Below, in pieces: positions 34,699 through 42,705 of a stretch of DNA of 64,000 bases (position 1 is the stretch's first letter; every line of letters starts with the position of its first letter). A model generated the notes under the pieces. That model made no database searches and was not told where the DNA came from. It saw nothing but the letters and a program-made list of their open reading frames with translations. The stretch covers positions 124,001-188,000 of the forward strand of contig CAKSHC010000001.1 of the NCBI GenBank assembly GCA_934456365.1. Direction: 5' to 3'. The translations under genes were made by a program, and so were the position numbers. This stretch comes from an uncultured Eubacteriales bacterium. Its GTDB lineage: Bacteria; Bacillota; Clostridia; Oscillospirales; UMGS1783.

Positions 34699-35667
34699 AT
34701 GACAAAAAAGCAGTATCTGGACACCTTGCTGATGATGTATCGCATCCGCGCATTTGAAAGCAAGGCCGTTGAGTTCTTTGAGACCAACGTTCTTCGTGGT
34801 TCTGTCCATCTTTGCATCGGTGAAGAAGCCGGCCCTGCCACCATGGCAAACTTCCTGACCGACGAGGACTACATCACCTCGACCCACCGCGGCCATGGCC
34901 ACTGCATCGCCAAGGGTGCGGATCCCAAGTATGCCATGTGCGAGCTGATGGGCAAGCAGGACGGCTATTGCCACGGCCGCAGCGGCTCGATGCATATTGC
35001 GGACTTCTCCAAAGGCAACCTGGGCGCCAACGCTATCGTCGGCGGCGGCTATCCGATTGCGACCGGCGCAGCTCTGGGCGTGAAAATGCAGAATCAGGAC
35101 CGCGTTGTCGTTTGCTGGAGCGGCGATTCCGCGACCAACGAAGGCACCTTCCATGAAGCCCTCAACCTCGCCGCTGTTTGGAAGCTCCCCATCATCTTCG
35201 TGGTGGAAAACAACCTCTACGGCATCTCCGTTCCTTCCTGGCAGAGCACCTCGGTGAAGGATATCTCGGTTCGCGGCGCTTCCTACAATATCCCCGGCAT
35301 TACGGTTGACGGCAACGATGTCGTTGCTCTCGGCAAGGTGTTTGAAAAGGCCGTTAAGGATGTCCGCGCCGGCAAAGGCCCCATCCTGATCGAAACCAAA
35401 ACCTACCGCTGGCTCGGCCACTGGGTCGGCGATCCTCAGCCCTATCGTACCCGTGAAGAGGTCGAAGAGTGGAAGAAAAAGGATCCGATCAAAAGACTGC
35501 GTGAGTTCCTTGCCAAAGAGTATAAGGTTTCCGATAAGGAGATGGACGCGCTCGAAGAGTCTGCTCATAAGGAGATCGAAGAAGCTGCCGAATTCGCGCT
35601 CCACGATCCCGAGCCCGACCCCGCCCATGTCTTGGACGACGTTTTCTATGAAGGGGGTAACAACTAA
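34699..35667 (+). CDS. thiamine-diphosphate-dependent dehydrogenase E1 alpha subunit, AcoA-like
   Basis: Decarboxylating or acyloin-cleaving E1 component. The 322 residues contain GRSGSMHIADFSKGNLGAN and IVGGGYPIATGAAL, closer to acetoin dehydrogenase AcoA than to classic PdhA as I recall them, and the ThDP/Mg motif GDSATNEG ... ENN, with Ser where GDG is usual. RWLGHWVGD is the conserved phosphorylation-loop region. It overlaps the E1 beta gene by one base (TAATG). Acetoin, pyruvate and other 2-oxoacids are all possible substrates; no acoX or acoR is present. Confidence 0.88.
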   Translation: MTKKQYLDTLLMMYRIRAFESKAVEFFETNVLRGSVHLCIGEEAGPATMANFLTDEDYITSTHRGHGHCIAKGADPKYAMCELMGKQDGYCHGRSGSMHIADFSKGNLGANAIVGGGYPIATGAALGVKMQNQDRVVVCWSGDSATNEGTFHEALNLAAVWKLPIIFVVENNLYGISVPSWQSTSVKDISVRGASYNIPGITVDGNDVVALGKVFEKAVKDVRAGKGPILIETKTYRWLGHWVGDPQPYRTREEVEEWKKKDPIKRLREFLAKEYKVSDKEMDALEESAHKEIEEAAEFALHDPEPDPAHVLDDVFYEGGNN

Positions 35668-36650
35668 TGAGTGTCAAGAGTTACGCAAACGCTGTTCGTG
35701 ATACCATCGCTTCGGAAATGCGCCGCGATGAAAAAGTGTTCGTGATGGGCGAGGATATTGAAGTCCTCGGCGGTATCTTTGGCTGCACCAGAGGCCTTGC
35801 GGATGAATTCGGTGTGGACCGCGTCCGCAACACCCCGATCAGCGAAGCCGGCTTTGTCGGCGCCGGTCTTGGCGCTGCCTGCGTCGGCATGCGTCCGATC
35901 GTCGAACTGATGTATATGGACTTCTCTCTGGTCGCTGCCGATCAGATCATCAACCAGGTCGCCAAAACCCGCTATATCTTCGGCGGCAAGGCGAAGATCC
36001 CCCTGGTGATTCGCGGCCAGCAGGGTGTGGGCCGCGGCAACGCCGCCACCCATTCCCAGAGCATGGAAGCTCTCTTCGTCCATTTCCCCGGTCTGAAGGT
36101 TGTCATGCCCTCGACCCCGGATGATGTGGTCGGCCTGCTCCGCACCGCAATTCGCGATGATAACCCCGTTGTCTTCATCGAAGATAAGAAGTTGTATGTC
36201 CAGAAGGGCGAAGTGAACGACGATCCGGATTATATGATCCCCTTCGGCAAAGCCAAGGTTGTCCGCGAGGGCAAGGATGTCACGGTTGTCGGCACCCATA
36301 TCTATGTGCAGCGTGCCGTGAACGTGGCGAAAGAGCTCGAGAAGGAAGGCATCAGCGTCGAGGTTATCGATCCTCGTACCATCGTTCCTCTGGATATCGA
36401 CACCATTTCGGCCTCGGTTAAGAAAACCGGCCGTGCCGTTGTGGTTCATGAGGCGCATAAGCGCTGCGGTATCGGCGCCGAGATCGGCTCTCAGATCACC
36501 GAAAACTGCTTCAAGTATCTCGATGCTCCGGTTGAGCGCCTGGGTGCGAAGGCCTGCCCGCTGCCGTTCAACCTCGGCCTTGAAAACGCCGTTGTTCCTC
36601 AGGAAAAGGATATCTACGACGCCATCAAGAGAACGCTCTATCAAAAGTAA
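35667..36650 (+). CDS. thiamine-diphosphate-dependent dehydrogenase E1 beta subunit, AcoB-like
   Basis: The 327 residues comprise the pyrimidine-binding domain (FVMGEDIEVLGGIFG, NTPISEAGFVGAGLG), a catalytic-region His in ATHSQSMEALF, and a C-terminal transketolase-like domain (VEVIDPRTIVPLDIDTI). It forms the alpha2beta2 E1 with the preceding gene. The spacing to E2 is 12 bp with AAGGAGG. Codon use is strongly C-ending. Confidence 0.9.
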   Translation: MSVKSYANAVRDTIASEMRRDEKVFVMGEDIEVLGGIFGCTRGLADEFGVDRVRNTPISEAGFVGAGLGAACVGMRPIVELMYMDFSLVAADQIINQVAKTRYIFGGKAKIPLVIRGQQGVGRGNAATHSQSMEALFVHFPGLKVVMPSTPDDVVGLLRTAIRDDNPVVFIEDKKLYVQKGEVNDDPDYMIPFGKAKVVREGKDVTVVGTHIYVQRAVNVAKELEKEGISVEVIDPRTIVPLDIDTISASVKKTGRAVVVHEAHKRCGIGAEIGSQITENCFKYLDAPVERLGAKACPLPFNLGLENAVVPQEKDIYDAIKRTLYQK

Positions 36651-36662
36651 GGAGGCGCCAAC

Positions 36663-38327
36663 ATGGCATCGAATATCATTATGCCGAAACAGGGTCTCCA
36701 GATGACCGAAGGAACCATTATCAAATGGCTCAAAAAGGAAGGGGAGACCGTGAAAGAAGGCGAGCCCCTCTTCGAAATGGAGACCGATAAGCTCACCATC
36801 ACCATCGATTCCACCGCAACTGGCACTCTGCTTAAGATCATCCACGGTGAAAACGATGTCGTCCCCATCACCGAAACGATCGCGATCGTCGGGGAACCGG
36901 GCGAAAAGATCGATCTTCCCGCCGCGGAAGCTCCGGCCGCTCCGGCTGAGCCTGCGGCTGCAGCTCCGGCTCCCGCCGCCGCTGCCGTTGACCCCGCTTC
37001 TCTTGGCGTCAGCGTCATCATCATGCCCAAACAGGGCCTGCAGATGACCGAAGGCACCATCATCAAGTGGCTCAAAAAGGAAGGCGAAGAGGTCAAGGAG
37101 GGCGAGCCTCTCTTTGAGATGGAAACCGATAAGCTCACCATCACCATGGATTCCACCGCAACCGGCACGCTTCTCAAGATTTTGCACGGTGAAAACGATG
37201 TGGTTCCCATTACCGAGCCCATCGCCTATGTCGGCAAGCCCGGCACGGATATCTCCGCTTTGCTCGCAGGTTCTGTCGCCGCTCCCGCTCCCGCGGCCGA
37301 AGCTCCTGCCGCTTCTGCGGCGGCTCCTGTTGCCGCAGCCCCGGCTGCCGCTCCCGTCAACCGCGCTCCCGGCGAGAGAGTTTTCTCCACCCCGCGCGCC
37401 CGCATGAGAGCGGAAGAAAAGGGGATCGAGGTCAATTCGGTCGCCGGCTCCGGTCCGGAAGGCCTTATCATTGAAAAAGATGTTTTGGCTGCGCCCGTTA
37501 TCAAAGCCACTCCGGTCGCCAAGGTTCTCGCCGCTCAGAACGATGTGAACCTGGCCGATGTCAAGGGGACCGGTGTGGGCGGAAAGGTCATGAAGGCCGA
37601 TATCCTCGCGATGCTTGAGAAGTCTGCCTTTGTTCCTGCCGCTGTTTCCGATCATGTGGAAACGGTTATCCCGATGACCGGTATGCGCCGCGCCGTCGCC
37701 CGCAATATGATGGAAAGCCTGTCCGGTATGGCGCAGGCCAACCACCGTATGAAGGTCGATATGACCGAATCGGCCCGCTTCCGCGCCAAGCTCAAGGCCG
37801 CCGATATCAAGGTGTCGTATACCGACATCCTAGTCAAAGCGGTTTCCCATGCCCTGATCAAGTTCCCGATGCTCAACTCCACTCTGCGGGATAACAACAT
37901 CATCACCCGCAACTATGTGAATATGGGCGTTGCCGTTGCCATCGACGGCGGCCTGATCGTTCCGAACATCAAGGACGCTCATACCAAATCGGTTGTGGAG
38001 CTCCATGCCGAAACGGCCGAGCTCGCCAAGAAGGCAAGAGAAGGAAAGCTGACCCCGGATGAATATGCCGGCGGCACCTTCACCATCACCAACCTCGGCA
38101 TGTACGACGTCGATGAATTCACCGCCGTCATCAATCCGCCCGAGGCCGCCATCCTGGCTGTCGGTAAGATCACCGATACTCCGGTTGTCGAGAATGGGGA
38201 AGTGGTCATTCGCCCGATTATGACCCTTTCTCTGACCTACGACCACCGCATTGTGGACGGCGCCCCCGCTGCTCAGTTCCTGCAGTACGTCAAGACGCTT
38301 TTGCAGAATCCGTATTTGATGATGTAA
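36663..38327 (+). CDS. dihydrolipoyl acyltransferase E2 with two lipoyl and two subunit-binding domains
   Basis: Core of the 2-oxoacid/acetoin dehydrogenase complex. Of 554 residues, two almost identical lipoyl domains occupy about 3-83 and 117-197, with lipoylated Lys43 and Lys157 in METDKLTI. Ala/Pro-rich linkers follow each. Two peripheral-subunit-binding domains follow at about 238-275 (STPRARMRAEEKGI) and 283-318 (PVAKVLAAQNDVN). The catalytic domain from about 335 ends with His528 in DHRIVDG. Single lipoyl domains are usual for AcoC-type E2, so the duplication is notable. Products of the flanking E1 and E3 genes would dock here. Confidence 0.93.
   Translation: MASNIIMPKQGLQMTEGTIIKWLKKEGETVKEGEPLFEMETDKLTITIDSTATGTLLKIIHGENDVVPITETIAIVGEPGEKIDLPAAEAPAAPAEPAAAAPAPAAAAVDPASLGVSVIIMPKQGLQMTEGTIIKWLKKEGEEVKEGEPLFEMETDKLTITMDSTATGTLLKILHGENDVVPITEPIAYVGKPGTDISALLAGSVAAPAPAAEAPAASAAAPVAAAPAAAPVNRAPGERVFSTPRARMRAEEKGIEVNSVAGSGPEGLIIEKDVLAAPVIKATPVAKVLAAQNDVNLADVKGTGVGGKVMKADILAMLEKSAFVPAAVSDHVETVIPMTGMRRAVARNMMESLSGMAQANHRMKVDMTESARFRAKLKAADIKVSYTDILVKAVSHALIKFPMLNSTLRDNNIITRNYVNMGVAVAIDGGLIVPNIKDAHTKSVVELHAETAELAKKAREGKLTPDEYAGGTFTITNLGMYDVDEFTAVINPPEAAILAVGKITDTPVVENGEVVIRPIMTLSLTYDHRIVDGAPAAQFLQYVKTLLQNPYLMM
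36675..37253 (+). repeat. direct repeat encoding the two lipoyl domains
   Basis: Two copies offset by 342 bp (36675-36911 and 37017-37253). The encoded 79-residue units differ at about eight positions, and the DNA shares long identical stretches around the lipoyl lysine codons, indicating recent duplication or ongoing gene conversion. Confidence 0.9.
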
Positions 38328-38339
38328 TTGATCCGAATG

Positions 38340-38365
38340 GGGCGTGTAGCGCAAGTTACACGCCC
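38340..38365 (+). other. strong intercistronic hairpin with GNRA loop between E2 and E3 genes
   Basis: An 11-bp stem (GGGCGTGTAGC/GTTACACGCCC, one G-T pair) closed by a GCAA tetraloop in a 66-bp gap. TGTTCCCC follows instead of a T run, so an RNA stability or processing role is more likely than termination. Confidence 0.75.
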
Positions 38366-38393
38366 TGTTCCCCAAAAAGAGGAGTGAAAATCC

Positions 38394-39782
38394 ATGGCAT
38401 ATCAGTATGAAGTTGCTGTTTTGGGCGGCGGCCCCGGCGGCTATGTCGCCGCAATTGCCAGCGCCCAACTCGGTATGAAAACGGTTCTGATCGAAAAAGA
38501 TTCTCTGGGCGGCACCTGCTTGAACCGCGGCTGCATCCCCACCAAAGCCCTCATCCATTCCGCCGAGCTTTATCGCGATGCAAAGGAAGCCGCTGAATAT
38601 GGCGTATTTGCCGAGAATGTGACCTTCGACTATGCAAAGGTCGCCGCGCGGAAAGATCAGGTTGTTTCCCGCCTTGTTCGCGGCATTGAAGGCCTGGTCA
38701 AAGGGAATAAGGTCACGCTTGTCCGCGGCGAGGGCATTTTCAAAGATGCCCATACCATCGAGGTTTCCGGTAAGGAAGCTCAAACCGTTACCTTTGATAA
38801 AGCGATCATCGCAACCGGATCCTATCCTTCGAAAATCCCCATCCCCGGCACGGATCTCCCCGGCGTTATGAACAGCGACGGTTTCCTCGCCATGACCAGC
38901 CTCCCGAAATCCGCAGTGATGATCGGCGGCGGCGTCATCGGTCTGGAATTTGCCTCCGTTTTGAAAGACTTCGGAAGCGACGTTTCCATCGTTGAAATGA
39001 TGCCCGAAATCCTGCCCGGCATGGATCCCGAGATCGCCGCAGGCATGCGTCAGATCCTCGAAAAGAAAGGCATCCGCTTCCACCTCGGCGCCAAGGTTAC
39101 CGGCATCGAGCCCGGCCTTGTTGTCAACTTCGAGCAAAACGGCCAGAAGCTCCAGGAGAAGGGCGAAATCGCCGTCCTCTCGACCGGCCGCCGCGCCTTG
39201 TCCCAGAATATGGGCTTTGAAACCATCGGCTTGAAGATGGAACGCGGCTTTGTCCAGGTCGACGATTATTGCGCGACCAATGTCCCCAATATCTATGCCA
39301 TCGGCGATGTCAACGGCAAGAAGATGCTTGCCCATGCCGCCAGCGAGCAGGGCATGATCGCCGCGAAAAACTGCAAGGAAGGCAACCACCATAAGGCCGA
39401 TTTCAAGCTGGTCCCCGCCTGCGTTTATACCACGCCGGAAATTGCCAGCGTCGGTCTGGATGAAGAGGCCGCGAAAAAGGCCGGCTATTCCGTGAAGGTC
39501 GGCAAGTTCGCAGCCACGGGCAACGGGAAATCTCTCATCGTCGGCGAGCAGAACGGCTTTGCCAAAATCGTCACCGATGAAAAGACCGGTGAAATTCTCG
39601 GCATGCAGCTTTTCTGCGACCGCGCCACCGATATGATCGGCGAAGGCCTCGCCGCCATCAAACTGGAAAGCACGGTTACCGAAATTGCCGACGCCATCCA
39701 CCCGCATCCGACCGTCAACGAAATGATTATGGAAGCCGCTCACATGGTTCTCGGCGAGTGCGCCCATAGCATCAAACGCTGA
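38394..39782 (+). CDS. lpdA: dihydrolipoamide dehydrogenase E3
   Basis: Reoxidises the lipoyl arms of E2 and reduces NAD+. The 462 residues show the FAD motif AVLGGGPGGYVAA, the redox pair Cys42/Cys47 in GGTCLNRGCIPTKAL, the NAD-binding motif GGGVIGLEFASVL, and the C-terminal catalytic His in HPHPTVNEMIME. No N-terminal lipoyl domain is fused, unlike some clostridial E3s. It is in the operon after a hairpin-bearing gap, with AGAGGAG as ribosome site. Confidence 0.95.
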   Translation: MAYQYEVAVLGGGPGGYVAAIASAQLGMKTVLIEKDSLGGTCLNRGCIPTKALIHSAELYRDAKEAAEYGVFAENVTFDYAKVAARKDQVVSRLVRGIEGLVKGNKVTLVRGEGIFKDAHTIEVSGKEAQTVTFDKAIIATGSYPSKIPIPGTDLPGVMNSDGFLAMTSLPKSAVMIGGGVIGLEFASVLKDFGSDVSIVEMMPEILPGMDPEIAAGMRQILEKKGIRFHLGAKVTGIEPGLVVNFEQNGQKLQEKGEIAVLSTGRRALSQNMGFETIGLKMERGFVQVDDYCATNVPNIYAIGDVNGKKMLAHAASEQGMIAAKNCKEGNHHKADFKLVPACVYTTPEIASVGLDEEAAKKAGYSVKVGKFAATGNGKSLIVGEQNGFAKIVTDEKTGEILGMQLFCDRATDMIGEGLAAIKLESTVTEIADAIHPHPTVNEMIMEAAHMVLGECAHSIKR

Positions 39783-39792
39783 AGGTGGCCGC

Positions 39793-41037
39793 ATGAAATT
39801 TGACCTCAACTACAAAAAAGGACAGGTTTCTTTCGAAATTCCCGACGGGAATTACTGCACAACGATTGAAGCCAATCCCCTCGATCTGCCCGAGGCGGGC
39901 AGGGAAGAGGTCGTTCGCTCCCTCCATCAGCCGATCGGTGCCCCTCGTTTGAGCGAGATCGTCAAGCCGGGTGAAAAAATTGTTATCATCACAAGCGATA
40001 TCACCCGTCCCTGCCCCAGCTATGATATTCTTCCCCCGATCCTCGATGAGCTTTCGCTTGCCGGCGTTCGGGACGAGGATGTAACAGTGGTTTTCGCCCT
40101 CGGCTCTCACCGCGCTCATTCGGAAGAGGAAAAGATCCATCTGGTCGGCAAGGAAGTGTACGATCGCGTTGCCTGCATCGACGCAAAGGCTGAAAATTGC
40201 ATCCATCTGGGGCAAACCAAAGCCGGAACGCCTGTCGATGTTTTCGATGTCGTCGCAAAAGCCGATCGCAGAATTTGCGTGGGAAATATCGAGTTTCATT
40301 ATTTCGCCGGCTATTCCGGCGGCGCCAAAGCCATTATGCCGGGCGTTTCCACCTGCGCCGCCATTCAGGCCAATCATTCCATGATGGTGCGCGATGAAGC
40401 GGCTACCGGCCGTATGGAAGGCAACCCCGTCCGTGAGGATATCGACAGCGTTGCCGAGTTTTGCCCGATCGATTATATCGTCAACGTTGTGCTCAGCGAG
40501 CATAAGAAGATCCTGAAATCCTTCGCCGGGCATTACATCAAGGCCCATCGGGAAGGCTGCAAGTTTTTGGACACCCTTTATAAGGTGAAGATCCACGAAA
40601 AGACAGAAATCGTTGTTGCATCGGCCGGCGGCTATCCGAAAGACCTGAATCTCTATCAGGCGCAGAAAGGCTTGGATAATTCCAAGTTTGCCCTGAAAGA
40701 CGGCGGCGTGGTCGTTTTGGTCGCCTCCTGCATCGAAGGCCTTGAAAACAAAAAATTCGAGCGCTGGATGACCACGATGACCCCTGAGCAGATGATTGTG
40801 GAAGTCAAAGAGCATTTTGAGCTCGGCGGCCATAAAGCGGCTGCAATCAGCATGATTCTGCAAAAGGCGGATATCTACCTTGTCAGTGAGCTGGATCCGG
40901 ACTTCGTCCGCTCCATCCACCTCACCCCCTTTTCCACCGTGCAGGAGGCGGTCGACGCCGCTCTTGCCAAGTTCGACGGAAAAGCGAAGGTTACCGTCAT
41001 GCCCTTTGCCGGCTCCACCTTGCCGGAACTTGTCTAA
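39793..41037 (+). CDS. LarA-family nickel-pincer 2-hydroxyacid racemase/epimerase
   Basis: LarA-type enzymes racemise 2-hydroxyacids through a nickel-pincer nucleotide bound to a lysine. The 414 residues keep the expected residues: DITRPCPS, His106 in GSHRAH, His169 and Lys179 in FHYFAGYSGGAK, His195 in QANHS, and YQAQKGLD near 304. Homologues act on lactate, malate, other hydroxyacids or sugar acids. Its operon contains malic enzyme, so malate or lactate is a reasonable guess. The cofactor genes larB, larC and larE are not in the window. It ends the operon before a strong terminator. Confidence 0.9.
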   Translation: MKFDLNYKKGQVSFEIPDGNYCTTIEANPLDLPEAGREEVVRSLHQPIGAPRLSEIVKPGEKIVIITSDITRPCPSYDILPPILDELSLAGVRDEDVTVVFALGSHRAHSEEEKIHLVGKEVYDRVACIDAKAENCIHLGQTKAGTPVDVFDVVAKADRRICVGNIEFHYFAGYSGGAKAIMPGVSTCAAIQANHSMMVRDEAATGRMEGNPVREDIDSVAEFCPIDYIVNVVLSEHKKILKSFAGHYIKAHREGCKFLDTLYKVKIHEKTEIVVASAGGYPKDLNLYQAQKGLDNSKFALKDGGVVVLVASCIEGLENKKFERWMTTMTPEQMIVEVKEHFELGGHKAAAISMILQKADIYLVSELDPDFVRSIHLTPFSTVQEAVDAALAKFDGKAKVTVMPFAGSTLPELV

Positions 41038-41042
41038 ATCCA

Positions 41043-41079
41043 AAAAAGAGAAGCGGTGCATCGCACCGCTTCTCTTTTT
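41043..41079 (+). terminator. terminator of the catabolic operon
   Basis: A 12-bp GC-rich stem GAGAAGCGGTGC/GCACCGCTTCTC extended by A5/T5, with a 3-nt loop and a T run. Confidence 0.92.
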
Positions 41080-41080
41080 C

Positions 41081-41109
41081 TTGCAAGAAAAGGGAAAATG
41101 GTATATGAT
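41081..41109 (+). promoter_or_regulatory. sigma-A promoter for the ABC-F gene
   Basis: TTGCAA, 17-bp spacer, TATGAT directly after the operon terminator. Confidence 0.7.
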
Positions 41110-41141
41110 AAGTAAAAAGAACCTGAATGAAAGAGTCGGAT

Positions 41142-42695
41142 ATGAGCCTATTAGAAGTAAAAAATATTTATCATACCTTTGGGGATAAGCCCCTTTTCAA
41201 AGACGCCTCGCTCTCCCTTTTCGGCGGGGATAAAATGGGATTGACCGGCCTGAATGGCGCCGGGAAAACAACCTTTATCCAAATGCTCACAGGGCATCTT
41301 CTTCCCGATCAGGGCACCATCAAATGGAATCAGAAGCTGCGCGTCAGCTACCTGGACCAGCAGGCCGGAGTCAAGGAAACGGTTTCGGTGCAGGCCTATT
41401 TGGAAAGCGCTTTTTCCGATTTGTTTGAAATGGAAAAGCGCCTTGAAAAAATCAATGAGGAAATCTCGCAAACGCAGGATGAAAACCAGCTCTATAAGCT
41501 GTATCTGCGCATGGGCAGCCTTCAGGAGGAGCTGGAAAGCCGCAATTTCTACGCCATCCACAGCGAGGTCGAAAAAATTGCCCATGGCCTCAGCATCCAT
41601 GCCTTCGGAATGGACACCCCGCTTTGCAATCTCTCCGGCGGCCAGCGCATTCGCGTGCTGTTGGGAAAAATGCTGTTGGAACGACCGGACGTTCTGATCC
41701 TCGACGAGCCCACAAACTTTTTGGACAAGGAAAATGTGGAGTGGCTCACTAAATATCTCATTTCCTTTCAGGGGGCCTTCATCCTTGTCAGCCACGACCT
41801 GGATTTTCTCAATCGCGTCGTCAATTGTGTCTGCGACATCGATCAGGGAAAAATCACCCGTTTTAACGGAAACTACGAAAGCTTCCTTGTCCAAAAAGAG
41901 AAAAAACAGGCCGAGTACGCCAAGCAGTATCAGGCTCAGCAAAAGGAAATCGCCAATCTGGAAGATTATATCAGCCGCAACATCGTCCGCGCTTCCACTT
42001 CCAAAATGGCAAAATCCCGCCAAAAGCGCCTCGATAAAATTGAGCGCCTGGAAAAACCGACCGACACGGCGCCCCCTTCCTTCTCCTTTTCCTACACCCC
42101 TCCGGTCGGGAAAACCGTTCTTTGGATCAACGACCTGGAGGTCGGCTACGACCAGCCGCTTCTTCCCCCTATGAATCTGATGGTGCGCGCAGGGCAGAAA
42201 ATTGCCGTGACCGGCTTTAACGGAATCGGGAAAACAACGTTTTTGAAAACGATCTGCGGCTTTCTCCCGCCGGTTCACGGCTCTTTCCGCATGGCGGACC
42301 GGCTGAAAATCGGCTATTTTGAGCAGGAACATATCTGGTCGGATCCTTCGCTCACCCCCTTGCAGGAGGTAAAAAACTGTTTTCCGAAGCTCAACGATAA
42401 GGAAGTCCGCGCCGCCCTGGCTCGCAGCGGCCTGAAAAGCACTCTCATGATGCAGAAATTATCCACGCTTTCCGGCGGGGAACAGGCAAAGGTAAAAATC
42501 TGCAAGCTCACACTGGAGTCTTTTGGCCTGCTCGTTTTGGACGAGCCGACCAACCACCTGGACCGCCTCGCAATCGAGCGCCTGAAAACAGCCATTTTGG
42601 AGTTTGAGGGAACGGTGATCTTCGTTTCCCACAGCAAGGAATTCTGCGACGAGGTAGCTGACGCAACCTTCAATTTCGAATCTCTCTTTGATTAA
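41142..42695 (+). CDS. ABC-F family ATPase (YbiT-like)
   Basis: Soluble twin-ATPase protein that binds the ribosomal E site; family members are translation factors or antibiotic-resistance proteins. The 517 residues have two cassettes: GLNGAGKTTF, LSGGQRIRVLLG, ILDEPTNFLD; and GFNGIGKTTF, LSGGEQAKVKIC, VLDEPTNHLD. A charged interdomain linker lies at about 245-315. No membrane domain is encoded. ATG 41142 has a GAAAGAG site; an in-frame ATG at 41127 is less well placed. The next gene follows at 10 bp. Confidence 0.9.
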   Translation: MSLLEVKNIYHTFGDKPLFKDASLSLFGGDKMGLTGLNGAGKTTFIQMLTGHLLPDQGTIKWNQKLRVSYLDQQAGVKETVSVQAYLESAFSDLFEMEKRLEKINEEISQTQDENQLYKLYLRMGSLQEELESRNFYAIHSEVEKIAHGLSIHAFGMDTPLCNLSGGQRIRVLLGKMLLERPDVLILDEPTNFLDKENVEWLTKYLISFQGAFILVSHDLDFLNRVVNCVCDIDQGKITRFNGNYESFLVQKEKKQAEYAKQYQAQQKEIANLEDYISRNIVRASTSKMAKSRQKRLDKIERLEKPTDTAPPSFSFSYTPPVGKTVLWINDLEVGYDQPLLPPMNLMVRAGQKIAVTGFNGIGKTTFLKTICGFLPPVHGSFRMADRLKIGYFEQEHIWSDPSLTPLQEVKNCFPKLNDKEVRAALARSGLKSTLMMQKLSTLSGGEQAKVKICKLTLESFGLLVLDEPTNHLDRLAIERLKTAILEFEGTVIFVSHSKEFCDEVADATFNFESLFD

Positions 42696-42705
42696 AGGAG
42701 TCGTT

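Noticed and set aside
33814..41061. Four long minus-strand open frames opposite the catabolic operon (about 430-690 codons each)
   Set aside because: They mirror the sense genes in a codon-biased region, show no ribosome sites or known domains, and their sequences are low in family-like motifs. The sense genes are clear.
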